Source: an uncultured Opitutaceae bacterium
GTDB lineage: Bacteria; Verrucomicrobiota; Verrucomicrobiia; Opitutales; Opitutaceae
Direction: 5' to 3'
NCBI GenBank assembly: GCA_937889545.1
Contig: CALAOT010000061.1
Coordinates: forward strand, 1 to 35,878
Length of the DNA: 35,878 nucleotides
This document shows, in pieces, positions 23,385 to 35,169 of the stretch. Under the pieces are notes generated by a model. It did not search any database, was not told the origin of the DNA, and worked only from the letters and a program-made list of their open reading frames with translations. Made by a program: the position numbers and the translations under genes. Positions within the stretch are counted from its first letter, which is position 1. Each line of letters opens with the position of its first letter.

Positions 23385-26300
23385 ATGCTGTCGCTCCTGC
23401 TCAAACCCTTTGCCGGCAGGCACTACCGGAAATTCCTGGAGAGAACAAGGCCTATCGTTGTCAAGATCAACGAGTTGGACCGTTCCTTCACGGAGTTGAG
23501 CGACGACCAGCTGCGCGCGAAGACCGAAGAATTCCAGGCGCGGATCAAGGCGGGCGAGACCCTCGAGCAGATCCTTGCCGAGGCGTTTGCGACGGTGAAG
23601 AACGCGGCCCGCAGGCTCCTCGGCCGGACGGCCACCGTCTGCGAGCACGAGATGGTTTGGGACATGGTGCACTTCGACGTCCAGCTGGTCGGCGGGATCG
23701 CGCTCCACGAGGGCCGGATATCCGAGATGGCGACGGGCGAGGGAAAGACGCTCGTGGCGACGCTGCCCCTGTACCTCAACTGCCTCAACGGCCGCAACGC
23801 CCAGCTGGTCACCGTGAACGACTACCTCGCCCGCCGCGACTCCGAGTGGATGGGCATCCTGTACAGTTTCCTGGGGGTCTCGGTGGGATGCATCCAGCAG
23901 AGCATGTCCCCGGACCTGCGCCGCGAGATGTACGGGCGCAACATCACCTACGGGACGGCGAGCGAGTTCGGATTCGACTACCTCCGCGACAATGGAATGG
24001 CCACGCGCAAGGAGGACCAGGTGCAGCGGGACCACTGGTACTGCATCGTCGACGAAATCGATTCCATCCTTGTGGACGAGGCCCGCACGCCGCTTATCAT
24101 CTCGGGGCCGGCGCCGATCGAGCGGGAGCAGCCGTACACGCGGCTCCGGCCGGGCGTCGACCAGCTCGTGAGCTCGCAGACGCGCCTGTGCAACCGGCTG
24201 GTGGGCGAGGCCAAGGAGCTGCTGGAGCGGACGCCCGAGCAGTGGAATGCCGAGGCCGCGAAGGCGAGGGAGGAGAACCAGAAGAGGCGCGCCCAGTGGG
24301 AGGCCGAGAACGCCCAGGCAAAGGCGCAGGGAGCGAAAAAGCGCGCCCCCGAGCCGCCCATGGCCCCCCTTCACGACCAGGAGGAGGCCAAGCGCGTCTC
24401 CATACGCAAGCTTCTCCAGGTGAAGATGGGCAACCCCAAGAACAAGCTGCTCCTGCGGCTCATGGAGAACCCGGACTGGCGCAAGGTGCTCGACCGGGTC
24501 GAGACGGAGATGAACAGCGACCTGAACAAGGACGAGCTCTTCCACCTGAAGGAAGTCCTGTACTACGTGATCGACGAGCGGCAGCACCAGGCCGACCTGA
24601 CCGAGATCGGCCGCACGACGCTGCGCCCCGAGGACCCGGACGCGTTCATGATTCCGGACCTCGCGACGGAGTTCTCGGACCTCGAGAAGGACGCGTCCAT
24701 CCCCCCCGAAAGGCGCGAGGAGCTCAAGCTCGCGGCGCAGCAGCGCTACGCCACGATTTCAGAGGACATCCACTCGATCTCGCAGCTCCTGCGGGCCTAT
24801 TCGCTCTACGAGCGCGATGTCGCGTACGTGGTGCAGGAGGGCAAGGTCATGATCGTGGACGAGAACACGGGCCGCGTCATGCCCGGCCGCCGCTGGTCGG
24901 ACGGCCTGCACCAGGCGGTCGAGGCCAAGGAGGGTGTCACGATCGAGCGCGAGACGCGCACGTACGCCACGATAACGATCCAGAACTACTTCCGGATGTA
25001 TGAGAAGCTGGCCGGCATGACGGGCACGGCCGAGACGGAGGCGACGGAATTCAACGACATCTACCGCCTGTCGGTCCAGGTGATCCCGACCAACAAGCCG
25101 TGCATCCGGGTCGACAGGAACGATTCGATCTTCAAGGCGCGCCGCGACAAGTACAACGCGGTCCTGCGCGAGATCGAGTCGGCCAACAAGAGGGGCCAGC
25201 CCGTGCTCGTCGGCACGACGAGCGTCGAGGCCTCCGAGGTCCTTTCCAGGATGCTCAAGCGGGCGGGGATCATCCACACCGTGCTCAACGCGAAGTACCA
25301 CCAGCAGGAGGCCGAGATCGTGACCCGGGCGGGGCTGCGCAGCGCCGTGACGATCGCGACCAACATGGCCGGCCGCGGCACCGACATCAAGCTGGGCGAA
25401 GGCGTGCGCGAGGCGGGCGGACTATACGTGATCGGGACCGAGCGCCACGAGTCGCGGCGGATCGACCGCCAGCTGCGCGGGCGCTGCTCGCGCCAGGGCG
25501 ACCCCGGCCTCACGAAGTTCTTCCTCTCGCTCGAGGACGACCTCATGCGCCTCTTCCTCCAGGGCAACCTCGCCTCGCGCCTGATGGAGGGCTCGATGCA
25601 GGAGGGCGAGGAGCTCGAGCACCCGTGGCTCAACCGGTCGATCGAGTCGGCCCAGAAAAAGGTCGAGCAGCAGAATTACGCCATCCGCAAGAGGCTCCTG
25701 CAGTACGACGACGTGCTCAACCTGCAGCGCGAGGTCGTCTACGGCATCAGGAACGCCGCCATCCATGCGCCGCGCTCGAAGGACATCATCTTCGAGCAGG
25801 TGGGGGAGGAGATCGAAAGCCGCCTGGCCGTCGCCGGATTCGGCGAGCAGGGCGGGTCCAATCCCTCGGCCGTCGAAAGCTTCGTGGGGTGGGCCAACAC
25901 CCACTTCCCGATCGGGCTCAAGGTGGCCGACCTCGCCGGCGACGACGCCGGCGCGCTCCGGGGCGCGATCCTTGAGCGGATCAAGAAGGCCTACGCGATG
26001 AAGGAGGCGATGGAGATCCCCGAGGCGCTCGGCGCGCTGGAGCGCTACGTCGTCATCAACGCGATCGACCACCACTGGCAGGAGCACCTTACCGAGATGG
26101 AGGAGCTGCGCCGCTATATCGGTCTGCGCAGCTACGGCCAGAAGGACCCGCTGGTCGAATACAAGGGCGAGGCGTACCACTACTTCGAGGAGCTGATGAA
26201 CAACGTGCGGCTGCAGATCTGCACGGGCCTGTTCCGCAGCGCGTCAAACCTCTCGTCCTTCGAGAACATGCTCGCGATCCTCGCCCGGAGCGCCCGGACC

Positions 26301-26498
26301 GAGGGCCCGGAAACCGCCGTTCAGGCGCCGCGCGCCCAGCCGCCGCCCAACGGGGCCGCCGGCCCCGGGCCGCAGCCTGACGAGCCGGAATTGCGGCTGC
26401 CCAAGGTGACGATCCGGCGCGACACCCCCAAGGTGGGGCGCAACGACCCGTGCCCCTGCGGAAGCGGCAAGAAGTACAAGCACTGCCACGGGGCCTGA
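23385..26498 (+). CDS. secA: Preprotein translocase ATPase SecA
   Basis: SecA drives secretory proteins through SecYEG with ATP. The 1037-aa product is long (E. coli 901). Walker [15 protein letters not shown] contains Lys121; the DEAD-like motif is [21 protein letters not shown]; the second helicase domain has [21 protein letters not shown] and [15 protein letters not shown]. The C-terminal zinc-binding SecB/phospholipid motif uses Cys1023, Cys1025, Cys1034 and His1035. Most of the extra length is an insert of about 125 residues between roughly 245 and 445 in the preprotein cross-linking domain. It has a charged helical stretch and [16 protein letters not shown], as in Bacteroidetes SecA. 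Confidence 0.98.
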   Translation: MLSLLLKPFAGRHYRKFLERTRPIVVKINELDRSFTELSDDQLRAKTEEFQARIKAGETLEQILAEAFATVKNAARRLLGRTATVCEHEMVWDMVHFDVQLVGGIALHEGRISEMATGEGKTLVATLPLYLNCLNGRNAQLVTVNDYLARRDSEWMGILYSFLGVSVGCIQQSMSPDLRREMYGRNITYGTASEFGFDYLRDNGMATRKEDQVQRDHWYCIVDEIDSILVDEARTPLIISGPAPIEREQPYTRLRPGVDQLVSSQTRLCNRLVGEAKELLERTPEQWNAEAAKAREENQKRRAQWEAENAQAKAQGAKKRAPEPPMAPLHDQEEAKRVSIRKLLQVKMGNPKNKLLLRLMENPDWRKVLDRVETEMNSDLNKDELFHLKEVLYYVIDERQHQADLTEIGRTTLRPEDPDAFMIPDLATEFSDLEKDASIPPERREELKLAAQQRYATISEDIHSISQLLRAYSLYERDVAYVVQEGKVMIVDENTGRVMPGRRWSDGLHQAVEAKEGVTIERETRTYATITIQNYFRMYEKLAGMTGTAETEATEFNDIYRLSVQVIPTNKPCIRVDRNDSIFKARRDKYNAVLREIESANKRGQPVLVGTTSVEASEVLSRMLKRAGIIHTVLNAKYHQQEAEIVTRAGLRSAVTIATNMAGRGTDIKLGEGVREAGGLYVIGTERHESRRIDRQLRGRCSRQGDPGLTKFFLSLEDDLMRLFLQGNLASRLMEGSMQEGEELEHPWLNRSIESAQKKVEQQNYAIRKRLLQYDDVLNLQREVVYGIRNAAIHAPRSKDIIFEQVGEEIESRLAVAGFGEQGGSNPSAVESFVGWANTHFPIGLKVADLAGDDAGALRGAILERIKKAYAMKEAMEIPEALGALERYVVINAIDHHWQEHLTEMEELRRYIGLRSYGQKDPLVEYKGEAYHYFEELMNNVRLQICTGLFRSASNLSSFENMLAILARSARTEGPETAVQAPRAQPPPNGAAGPGPQPDEPELRLPKVTIRRDTPKVGRNDPCPCGSGKKYKHCHGA

Positions 26499-26508
26499 TG
26501 CGCGACCC

Positions 26509-28155
26509 GTGAGCCCGGACCCGTACGACCCGGTGCCGACCTTCTGGGACAGGTATAGCGAGTGGATCGCGCCGGTGGTTTCGGCCGTGCTGGCCGTGTT
26601 CCTCCTTGTCGTCGCGTTTCCACCATTCCACTCGCCCGAGGCCGCGTACGCCTGCCTGGCCCCGGGGATCTTCTGGGCCTATCTGCGGCCGCGCCTGAAG
26701 ACCTACGCCTGGACGATGTTCGCGGCCCAGGCGGTCGCGTGGACGATCAACCTGAGCTGGCTGCATCCGGTGACCTGGGCCGGGCTCCTCATTGTCGGGC
26801 CCCTTGTCGGCGCGTGGACGGGCTCGTGGTACCTGGCGGCATGGTGGACGATGCCTCGGATGGTCGGCAGGCCCACGCCCGTCCGGCTGTTCGCGATGCT
26901 CGCGCTCGCGGGGGCCTGGGTGCTCGTTGAATGGACCCGGACATGGCTCTTCGGGGGGTTCCCGTGGATGCCGCTCGCCGCGACCCAGTGCGAGATCAAG
27001 ACGAGGAGCGTGCTCCAGGTGGCCGCCTTCACCGGGACCGGCGGGGTGTCGTTTGTGGTCGTCGCGGCGAACATCGGGCTCGCGGCCTTCGCGCACCGTC
27101 TCTTCCGCGAGGGCGAGGTCGGCCTGCGCAGGCGCAGCCCGGAGTTCCTGCTGGCCCTGTTCCTCCTCCTCGTGTGCCTTTCGATCCATGTCCAGGAGGC
27201 CGTGAACCGGTCGCAGTTCACGGTGCCCTTCGCCCGGGTGGCCTTTGTGCAGCCGGACATTCCCACGGCGGTGAAATGGGACCCTGCGAAGGAGCCCGAG
27301 ATCATCCGGGCGCTCGTGTCGACTACGCTCGCCGCGGCGCAGACGCGTCCCGACCTGATCCTCTGGCCCGAATCGACGCTGCCGTGGGCGCTCAAGGGCG
27401 GCGATCCGTCGATGAAGAGGTTCGTCGAGGATATCGCCGCGCGCGCAAAGGCCCCCATGCTCATCGGCGCCGACGCCATCGAGCGGCCCGACCCGAAGCA
27501 TGCGGCATGGTACAACGCCGCCTACGTCATCGATCCCCAGCTCGGCGTCCAGACGGCCTATTACGCGAAGCGCAGGCTCGTCCAGTTTGGCGAATACATC
27601 CCCCTGCGGCCCGTCTTCGGATGGGTCGGGAAATTCACGCCCCTGGGCGACGACTTCACCCCCGGTACGGACCCGTCGCCTCTCCTCGTTCCCCTCAAGG
27701 AGGGCACGACCCCGCTCGGGGTCCTCATCTGCTACGAGGACGTCTTCCCCGAGCTCGGGCGGGAAGAGGTGCTCTCCGGGGCGGAGGCCCTCGTGGTCTT
27801 GACCAACGACGCCTGGTACGGCGAGGGCGCGGCCGCCTACCAGCACGCGGCCCACTCGGTCCTCCTCGCGGTCGAGACCCGCCGGCCCGTGCTCCGATGC
27901 GGCAACGCGGGCTGGAGCGGGTGGATCGACGAATTCGGCAACGAGGGCAAGGTCCTGAAGAACGAAAGGGGAAGCGTGTATTTCCGCGGCACCTCGACCG
28001 CCGACGTGACGCGTGACCGCCGCTGGGTGGGGAGAGAGAGCTTCTACGTCGAGCACGGGGACTGGTTCGTGGTCGTCTGCGCGTGCCTGGCATTCATGGG
28101 CGCGGTCCTGCTGGGCTTGCCGGGCGCCCCGTCCGCCGCGCCGGGAAAGCGGTAG
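26509..28155 (+). CDS. lnt: Apolipoprotein N-acyltransferase
   Basis: Lnt adds the third acyl chain to the N-terminal Cys of lipoproteins in the inner membrane. The 548-aa product has about six hydrophobic helices in its first 230 residues and one near the C-terminus, flanking a nitrilase-like periplasmic domain. The catalytic triad is Glu288 (LWPESTLPW), Lys354 (YAKRRLVQFGEYIPLR) and Cys408 (VLICYEDVFPE). NDAWYGEGAAAYQHAAHS is also diagnostic. GTG 26509 lies ten bases after the secA stop. With secA just upstream, the pair serves protein export and envelope lipoprotein maturation. Confidence 0.96.
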   Translation: MSPDPYDPVPTFWDRYSEWIAPVVSAVLAVFLLVVAFPPFHSPEAAYACLAPGIFWAYLRPRLKTYAWTMFAAQAVAWTINLSWLHPVTWAGLLIVGPLVGAWTGSWYLAAWWTMPRMVGRPTPVRLFAMLALAGAWVLVEWTRTWLFGGFPWMPLAATQCEIKTRSVLQVAAFTGTGGVSFVVVAANIGLAAFAHRLFREGEVGLRRRSPEFLLALFLLLVCLSIHVQEAVNRSQFTVPFARVAFVQPDIPTAVKWDPAKEPEIIRALVSTTLAAAQTRPDLILWPESTLPWALKGGDPSMKRFVEDIAARAKAPMLIGADAIERPDPKHAAWYNAAYVIDPQLGVQTAYYAKRRLVQFGEYIPLRPVFGWVGKFTPLGDDFTPGTDPSPLLVPLKEGTTPLGVLICYEDVFPELGREEVLSGAEALVVLTNDAWYGEGAAAYQHAAHSVLLAVETRRPVLRCGNAGWSGWIDEFGNEGKVLKNERGSVYFRGTSTADVTRDRRWVGRESFYVEHGDWFVVVCACLAFMGAVLLGLPGAPSAAPGKR

Positions 28156-28157
28156 AA

Positions 28158-28859
28158 ATGGGCTGGAACGCCATCGCGCTAGTTGGGGACTATTCCGAGA
28201 AGCACGCGGCCCACCGCGCGATTCCGAAGGCCCTCGAGATGGCGCGCGACCGCTCGGGCGCGGAAATCCGCTGGGAGTGGGTCGGGACCCGGCGGATCGG
28301 AGCCCCCGCCCGCGACCTCGCGGAGTTTTCCGCCGTGTGGCTCGTGCCCGCGAGCCCCTACGAGAACACCGCGGGGGCGATCGGCGCCGTCCGCTGGGCG
28401 CGCGAGGGCAACCGGCCGTTCCTCGGGACCTGCGGCGGATTCCAGCACGCGCTGCTGGAATTCGCGCGAAATGTGGCAGGCATAGCGGACGCGGACCACG
28501 CCGAGACCAATCCAAACGGGGCCGCGCTCGTGGTGACGAGGCTCGGAAGCCCGCTCGTCGAAAAGACGGGAGATGTCCAGTTTGCCGAGGGCAGCCTCCT
28601 GCGTTCGGCGTACGGGAGGGCGGGCGCAAACGAGGGGTACCGCTGCAGCTACGGATTCAATCCCGCGTACAGGGCCGCCTTTGAGGCGGGGGGCCTCAGG
28701 TTCACGGCATGGGATGACGCCGGCGATGTCCGCGGTGCCGAGCTTCCGTCTCATCCCTTTTTTGCCGGGGTGTTGTTCCAACCCGAGCGCGCCGCGCTCA
28801 GGGGCGAAGTGCCGCCCCTGGTACTCGCGTTTGTAAGGGCGGCCGCATCGGCGGCCTAG
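28158..28859 (+). CDS. CTP-synthase-C-terminal-like amidotransferase protein, catalytic His replaced
   Basis: The 233-aa product has a class-I glutaminase fold related to the C-terminal domain of CTP synthase but without the synthetase half. It starts MGWNAIALVGDYSEKHAAHR. The nucleophile elbow is intact: Cys92 in LGTCGGFQHALLE, followed by HAETNPNG. Where active glutaminases have His-Pro-Glu, this one has Gln208-Pro-Glu210 (LFQPERAAL). His199, nine residues earlier, could in principle act instead. I recall a family described as CTP synthase C-terminal region-related (seleno)protein; this looks like its Cys form. ATG 28158 is two bases after lnt. Substrate is unknown. Confidence 0.82.
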   Translation: MGWNAIALVGDYSEKHAAHRAIPKALEMARDRSGAEIRWEWVGTRRIGAPARDLAEFSAVWLVPASPYENTAGAIGAVRWAREGNRPFLGTCGGFQHALLEFARNVAGIADADHAETNPNGAALVVTRLGSPLVEKTGDVQFAEGSLLRSAYGRAGANEGYRCSYGFNPAYRAAFEAGGLRFTAWDDAGDVRGAELPSHPFFAGVLFQPERAALRGEVPPLVLAFVRAAASAA

Positions 28860-29743
28860 AGGGCCTCTTCCTGGGCGCCGGACTCGGCCGGCGTGGAAAA
28901 GGCGACGATCGCGACGCCCGCCAAGACGATCGCGCTTGCCGCATAGAATACCGCCCGCGGAACCTCGCCGAAGAGGAAGTAGCCCATGACTCCCGCGAAC
29001 AGGAACTGGCTCGAGTTGCACAGGCTGACGATCTGGCCCCGAATCCGGCGCATGGCCGCATTCAGGAGCGAGTGGCCGCAGACGGTGGGGATCGCGGCCA
29101 GGCCGACCATGATTGCCCATTCCCGGCCGGACCCGGCTTCAAAGGTTCGGATCCAGGGGAGCGCCGCTACGAGGCAGATGAGGGCCGCCTGGCCGTACAC
29201 CGGGATCACGTACAGCCAGACCGATGGAAAGTCCCGGTTCCGCCGCCCTAGGGCCAGATAGAGCGCGAACAGGAGCATTGAGAATAGGCACACGGCGTCG
29301 CCCGCCACGCTGCCCCCGCCGGTAAGCGCGTCCTTTGCCGACAGCATCAGGAGCCCGACGATCGCGAGAACGGTGCCCGCGACCTCCGCCCGGTTGATGT
29401 TCTCCCTCGCGATCCAGAAGAGGAAGAAGGGCAGGGCGACCGGAACGAGGTTAACGATGAGGGTCGACTGTGCGACGGCCGTCATCCGGGCCCCCAGCGT
29501 CCACGAGACCATGTGGATCGCAAGCACCAGCGCGGGCAGGCGCGTGCGGCGCAGGTGGTCCCTCGTGAAGGCGGCGCCGTGGCGGCGCATCTCGGCGCGG
29601 AGGACGGGCGCCAGGAAAACGGCGGCGATCAGCAGACGCAGCGCCGTGAGGACGAAGGGGTCGGTCGCGCTCATCCGGATGAGCACCGCCGAGGTCGAGC
29701 ATGCGAAAACGCCGAGAAAAAGCAGCAGGTACCTCGCGAACAT
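28856..29743 (-). CDS. EamA/DMT-superfamily transporter
   Basis: The 295-aa membrane protein has about ten hydrophobic helices in two repeats, as in drug/metabolite (DMT, EamA) exporters. The first repeat begins YLLLFLGVFACSTSAVLIRMS and LTALRLLIAAVFLAPVLR. The repeat ends include NINRAEVAGTVLAIVGLLML and, in the second half, ALYLALGRRNRDF and FLFGEVPRAVFYAASAIVLAGVAIVAF. Substrates cannot be predicted. ATG 29743 begins at the first helix; the frame is open upstream but encodes no plausible extension. Its TAG overlaps the TAG of the opposing amidotransferase-like gene. Confidence 0.9.
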   Translation of the reverse strand: MFARYLLLFLGVFACSTSAVLIRMSATDPFVLTALRLLIAAVFLAPVLRAEMRRHGAAFTRDHLRRTRLPALVLAIHMVSWTLGARMTAVAQSTLIVNLVPVALPFFLFWIARENINRAEVAGTVLAIVGLLMLSAKDALTGGGSVAGDAVCLFSMLLFALYLALGRRNRDFPSVWLYVIPVYGQAALICLVAALPWIRTFEAGSGREWAIMVGLAAIPTVCGHSLLNAAMRRIRGQIVSLCNSSQFLFAGVMGYFLFGEVPRAVFYAASAIVLAGVAIVAFSTPAESGAQEEAL

Positions 29744-29855
29744 GGGCGGAGAGGGTGCCAGCCCGGGGAAGGGGATGGCAACCGAACGTTGCCCGGGCCG
29801 GGCATAATGGCGCTTGAGAAGCCGGGATTGTGCGGTTCCATATGACCCACCCCCA

Positions 29856-31760
29856 ATGAAAAGACTAATCTGCGCCCTCTTGTGCACGGCCGCCCTGTCC
29901 CGCGCCGCCGGCAACTACCAGAACTTCGGCGTCGCGGTCTACATTCCCGTCAGGGTCGTCGAGACCTTCGCCGACCCGAAGGTCCTGCAGTCCCAGTGGG
30001 ACATGATCACCAGCCAGGTCAAGGTAGACAAGGTGTACATCGAGGTTCAGCGCGACCGGGTCCTGGCCGATGACAAGCTCCTGGAGGATGTGAAGAAGTT
30101 CTTCACCGACCGGGGCGTCCAGGTGGCCGGCGGCAGCGCGTTCTCCGCCAACGAGTCGGACCAGTACACATCGTTCTGCTACACCAACCCGGCCGACCGC
30201 GCATTCGTGAAGAAGACCTCGGAGCTGGCCGCACGACACTTCGACGAGTTCATCCTGGACGACTTCTTCTTCGTCACGACGAAGAGCGATTCCGACATCG
30301 CGGCCAAGGGAGCCCGGTCGTGGACCGATTTCAGGCTGGACCTCATGGACGAGGCGGGCTCGAGCCTCGTCGTGAAGGCCGCGAAGGACGTCAATCCGAA
30401 GATCAAGGTGGTCATCAAGTTCCCGAACTGGTACGAGCATTTCCAGGGCCTAGGCTTCGACCTCGACAAGGAGCCGAGGATTTTCGACGGGATCTACACG
30501 GGCACGGAGACGCGCGACCCCGTCTACACGGACCAGTTCCTCCAGCAGTACGAGAGCTACCAGATCATCCGCTACTTTGAGAACATCAAGCCGGGCGGAA
30601 ATGGCGGCGGATGGGTGGACACGTTCGGGGCGCGCTACGTGGACCGCTACGCGGAGCAGCTCTGGGACACCATCTTCGCGAAGGCCCGCGAGATGACGCT
30701 CTTCAATTGGGTCCTCCTGGTCTGGCCGGCCCCCGCTGGGGACCGGAAGGAATGGGAGTATCTGCCGACGAGCTTCAACTACGATGCGGTCGCGAAGGCC
30801 TACGGCCCCGAGGGCTGGGCCGCGCCTGCAACGCCGACCTGGGGGACCGTGGCCGGCGTAGCGCTGCGGCAGGCCGACGCGGTCGTCGGAAAGCTGGGGA
30901 AGCCGATCGGAATCAAGAGCTACAAGCCCTACCAGTCCTCGGGCGAGGACTTCCTGCACAACTTCATCGGCATGATCGGCATCCCGATCGACCTCTACCC
31001 GGAGTTCCCGGCGGATGCGAATCTCGTGCTCCTTACCGAGTCGGCGAAGTTCGATCCCGAGATCGTGGCCAAGATCGAGAAGCAGCTCGAGGACGGCAAG
31101 TCCGTGGTCATCACGTCGGGGCTGCTCAGGGCCCTGAAGGGCCGCGGGATCGAGAGCATATGCGAGGCCGAGGTGACCGACGGCAAGGTGCTCGCGAACG
31201 ACTACTCGACCGGATTCGCCTCGTGGAGCCGCACGGATCTCGGCGCCGGCGAGCGCAGGCAGCAGGTGCTCTTCCCCGAGGTGCGCTTCCTGACGAATGA
31301 CGCATGGGGGCTCGTGAGCGCCCTTGAGAACGGCAACGGGTACCCGATCCTGCTGATGGACAAGTACGCCAAGGGAACCCTCTACGTGTGGGCGATCCCG
31401 GACAACTTCCGCAACCTATACGCGCTGCCGCCCGACGTCACGAGCGCGATCAGGGACGTTGTCATGAAGGGTTTCTTCGTCCGGATCGACGGGCCGAGCC
31501 AGGTATCGCTGTTCGCCTACGACAACAACACGTTTGTCGCCGAGTCGTTCCTGCCGAGCCCGGCAACGGTGAAGGTGACCGTCGACGGCGAGTACTCAGC
31601 GCTGCGCAACCTGGAGACGGGCGAACTCATCCAATCCTATGTTCCGGAGGTTTCCAAGATGCCGTGGCGCCGCCGCGGCGGGCCGGAGGCGCCAAAAAAG
31701 TCACATTTTCTCGTTCCCCTGATGCCGCACAGCTACGCGGCGTTTGCCGTCGAGAAGTAG
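29856..31760 (+). CDS. Large exported protein of unknown function, possible TIM-barrel glycosidase
   Basis: The 634-aa product begins with a short signal peptide (MKRLICALLCTAALSRAAG). Residues about 22-290 alternate strand and helix in TIM-barrel style: VAVYIPVRVVETFAD, VDKVYIEVQRDRVLADD, GVQVAGGSAF, FDEFILDDFFFVT with Asp135-Asp136 on a strand end, KIKVVIKFPNWYEHFQGLGF, and GIYTGTETRD. Later residues include a Rossmann-like region (FDPEIVAKIEKQLEDGKSVV) and a beta C-terminus. The strand-end Asp pair recalls the catalytic strand of putative glycoside hydrolase families, but this is inference. ATG 29856 is the only start that opens directly on a signal peptide. Confidence 0.72.
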   Translation: MKRLICALLCTAALSRAAGNYQNFGVAVYIPVRVVETFADPKVLQSQWDMITSQVKVDKVYIEVQRDRVLADDKLLEDVKKFFTDRGVQVAGGSAFSANESDQYTSFCYTNPADRAFVKKTSELAARHFDEFILDDFFFVTTKSDSDIAAKGARSWTDFRLDLMDEAGSSLVVKAAKDVNPKIKVVIKFPNWYEHFQGLGFDLDKEPRIFDGIYTGTETRDPVYTDQFLQQYESYQIIRYFENIKPGGNGGGWVDTFGARYVDRYAEQLWDTIFAKAREMTLFNWVLLVWPAPAGDRKEWEYLPTSFNYDAVAKAYGPEGWAAPATPTWGTVAGVALRQADAVVGKLGKPIGIKSYKPYQSSGEDFLHNFIGMIGIPIDLYPEFPADANLVLLTESAKFDPEIVAKIEKQLEDGKSVVITSGLLRALKGRGIESICEAEVTDGKVLANDYSTGFASWSRTDLGAGERRQQVLFPEVRFLTNDAWGLVSALENGNGYPILLMDKYAKGTLYVWAIPDNFRNLYALPPDVTSAIRDVVMKGFFVRIDGPSQVSLFAYDNNTFVAESFLPSPATVKVTVDGEYSALRNLETGELIQSYVPEVSKMPWRRRGGPEAPKKSHFLVPLMPHSYAAFAVEK

Positions 31761-31770
31761 ACAGGCCGGC

Positions 31771-32418
31771 CTAGAAACCCGGGAGAAACGGACCCCCATA
31801 CAGCGGGCCGCAGATGCTGTACGGGCCGAAGCAGCCCCGCCCGCGATATTCGCTGAGCCCGACCCCAACGGTGAACCTGCCGGATGGATCGGTCACGAGC
31901 AGATCCATCGAGCTCCCGTAGAAGCTGGATCCGTGGCTTCCCCCGCCAATCGTGAACGACAGGTCGCCGTGCACCTCGGTGGCGGGCGGAGGCGAAACCA
32001 GGATCTCGGGCGGTGCTGGCGGCGCCGGAGGCGCCGGCACGTATTCAAACGCCTGCAGGGGAGGGGGGCCCAGGGCGATCGCCCGGGCGGCCAGCGAATC
32101 GAGGGTTGAGCGTTCCTTTTCGGAAAGGCGGTCGATCCCCGCGGCGGCGAACTCCTGCGCCGTGTGCCGCGCCGCAAATGGCGACGAGAAGCCCGCGACG
32201 CCGCCCTGCCGGGCGAGGGTTGCGTCGTGTTCCACGAGCGCGTTCAGCGCCGCGACCTGGGGCGCGGTGAGTTTGGGGATCCCGGACGCCGCCTTCTCCT
32301 CCGCCGAGAGGCCGTCGCTGAATCCGAACCCGGCCGCGCTTGCCGTCGTCGCAAGCGCAATTGCGGCGCACGCGATCCCGATGCGGATCAATCCTAGGTG
32401 AATGCGCAAGAAAGGCAT
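31771..32418 (-). CDS. Small exported protein with Pro-rich linker
   Basis: The 215-aa product has a signal peptide (MPFLRIHLGLIRIGIACAAIALATTASAA). The next part is helical with two similar units, LTAPQVAALNALVEHDATLARQ (about 48-69) and LSEKERSTLDSLAARAIAL (about 97-115). A linker of PAPPAPPAPPEI follows, then a Gly/Ser-rich beta-like C-terminus ending CFGPYSICGPLYGGPFLPGF. The function is unknown; a surface or envelope role is an inference. It lies 45 bases after metH on the same strand and its stop is ten bases from the stop of the facing gene. Confidence 0.68.
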   Translation of the reverse strand: MPFLRIHLGLIRIGIACAAIALATTASAAGFGFSDGLSAEEKAASGIPKLTAPQVAALNALVEHDATLARQGGVAGFSSPFAARHTAQEFAAAGIDRLSEKERSTLDSLAARAIALGPPPLQAFEYVPAPPAPPAPPEILVSPPPATEVHGDLSFTIGGGSHGSSFYGSSMDLLVTDPSGRFTVGVGLSEYRGRGCFGPYSICGPLYGGPFLPGF

Positions 32419-32462
32419 CAACGGGGTAAGACGCAGGGCAGGGGCCAATGTTCCGGCGCACC

Positions 32463-35153
<2,691 letters not shown>

Positions 35154-35169
35154 CGGGGGGGCGCCCGCC

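Noticed and set aside
24110..24740. SecA insert as a foreign domain or fusion
   Set aside because: The insert resembles the known one of Bacteroidetes SecA and base composition does not change, so it is ordinary family variation.
26089..28629. Long open frame of over 800 codons antisense to the end of secA, lnt and the start of the amidotransferase-like gene
   Set aside because: It is a shadow of GC-rich coding sequence: low-complexity Arg/Pro/Gly composition, no recognisable domain, and well-identified genes occupy the opposite strand.
31763..31772. Palindrome AGGCCGGCCT between two convergent genes as a bidirectional terminator
   Set aside because: Ten bases without loop or T-run, too small to form a convincing terminator hairpin.
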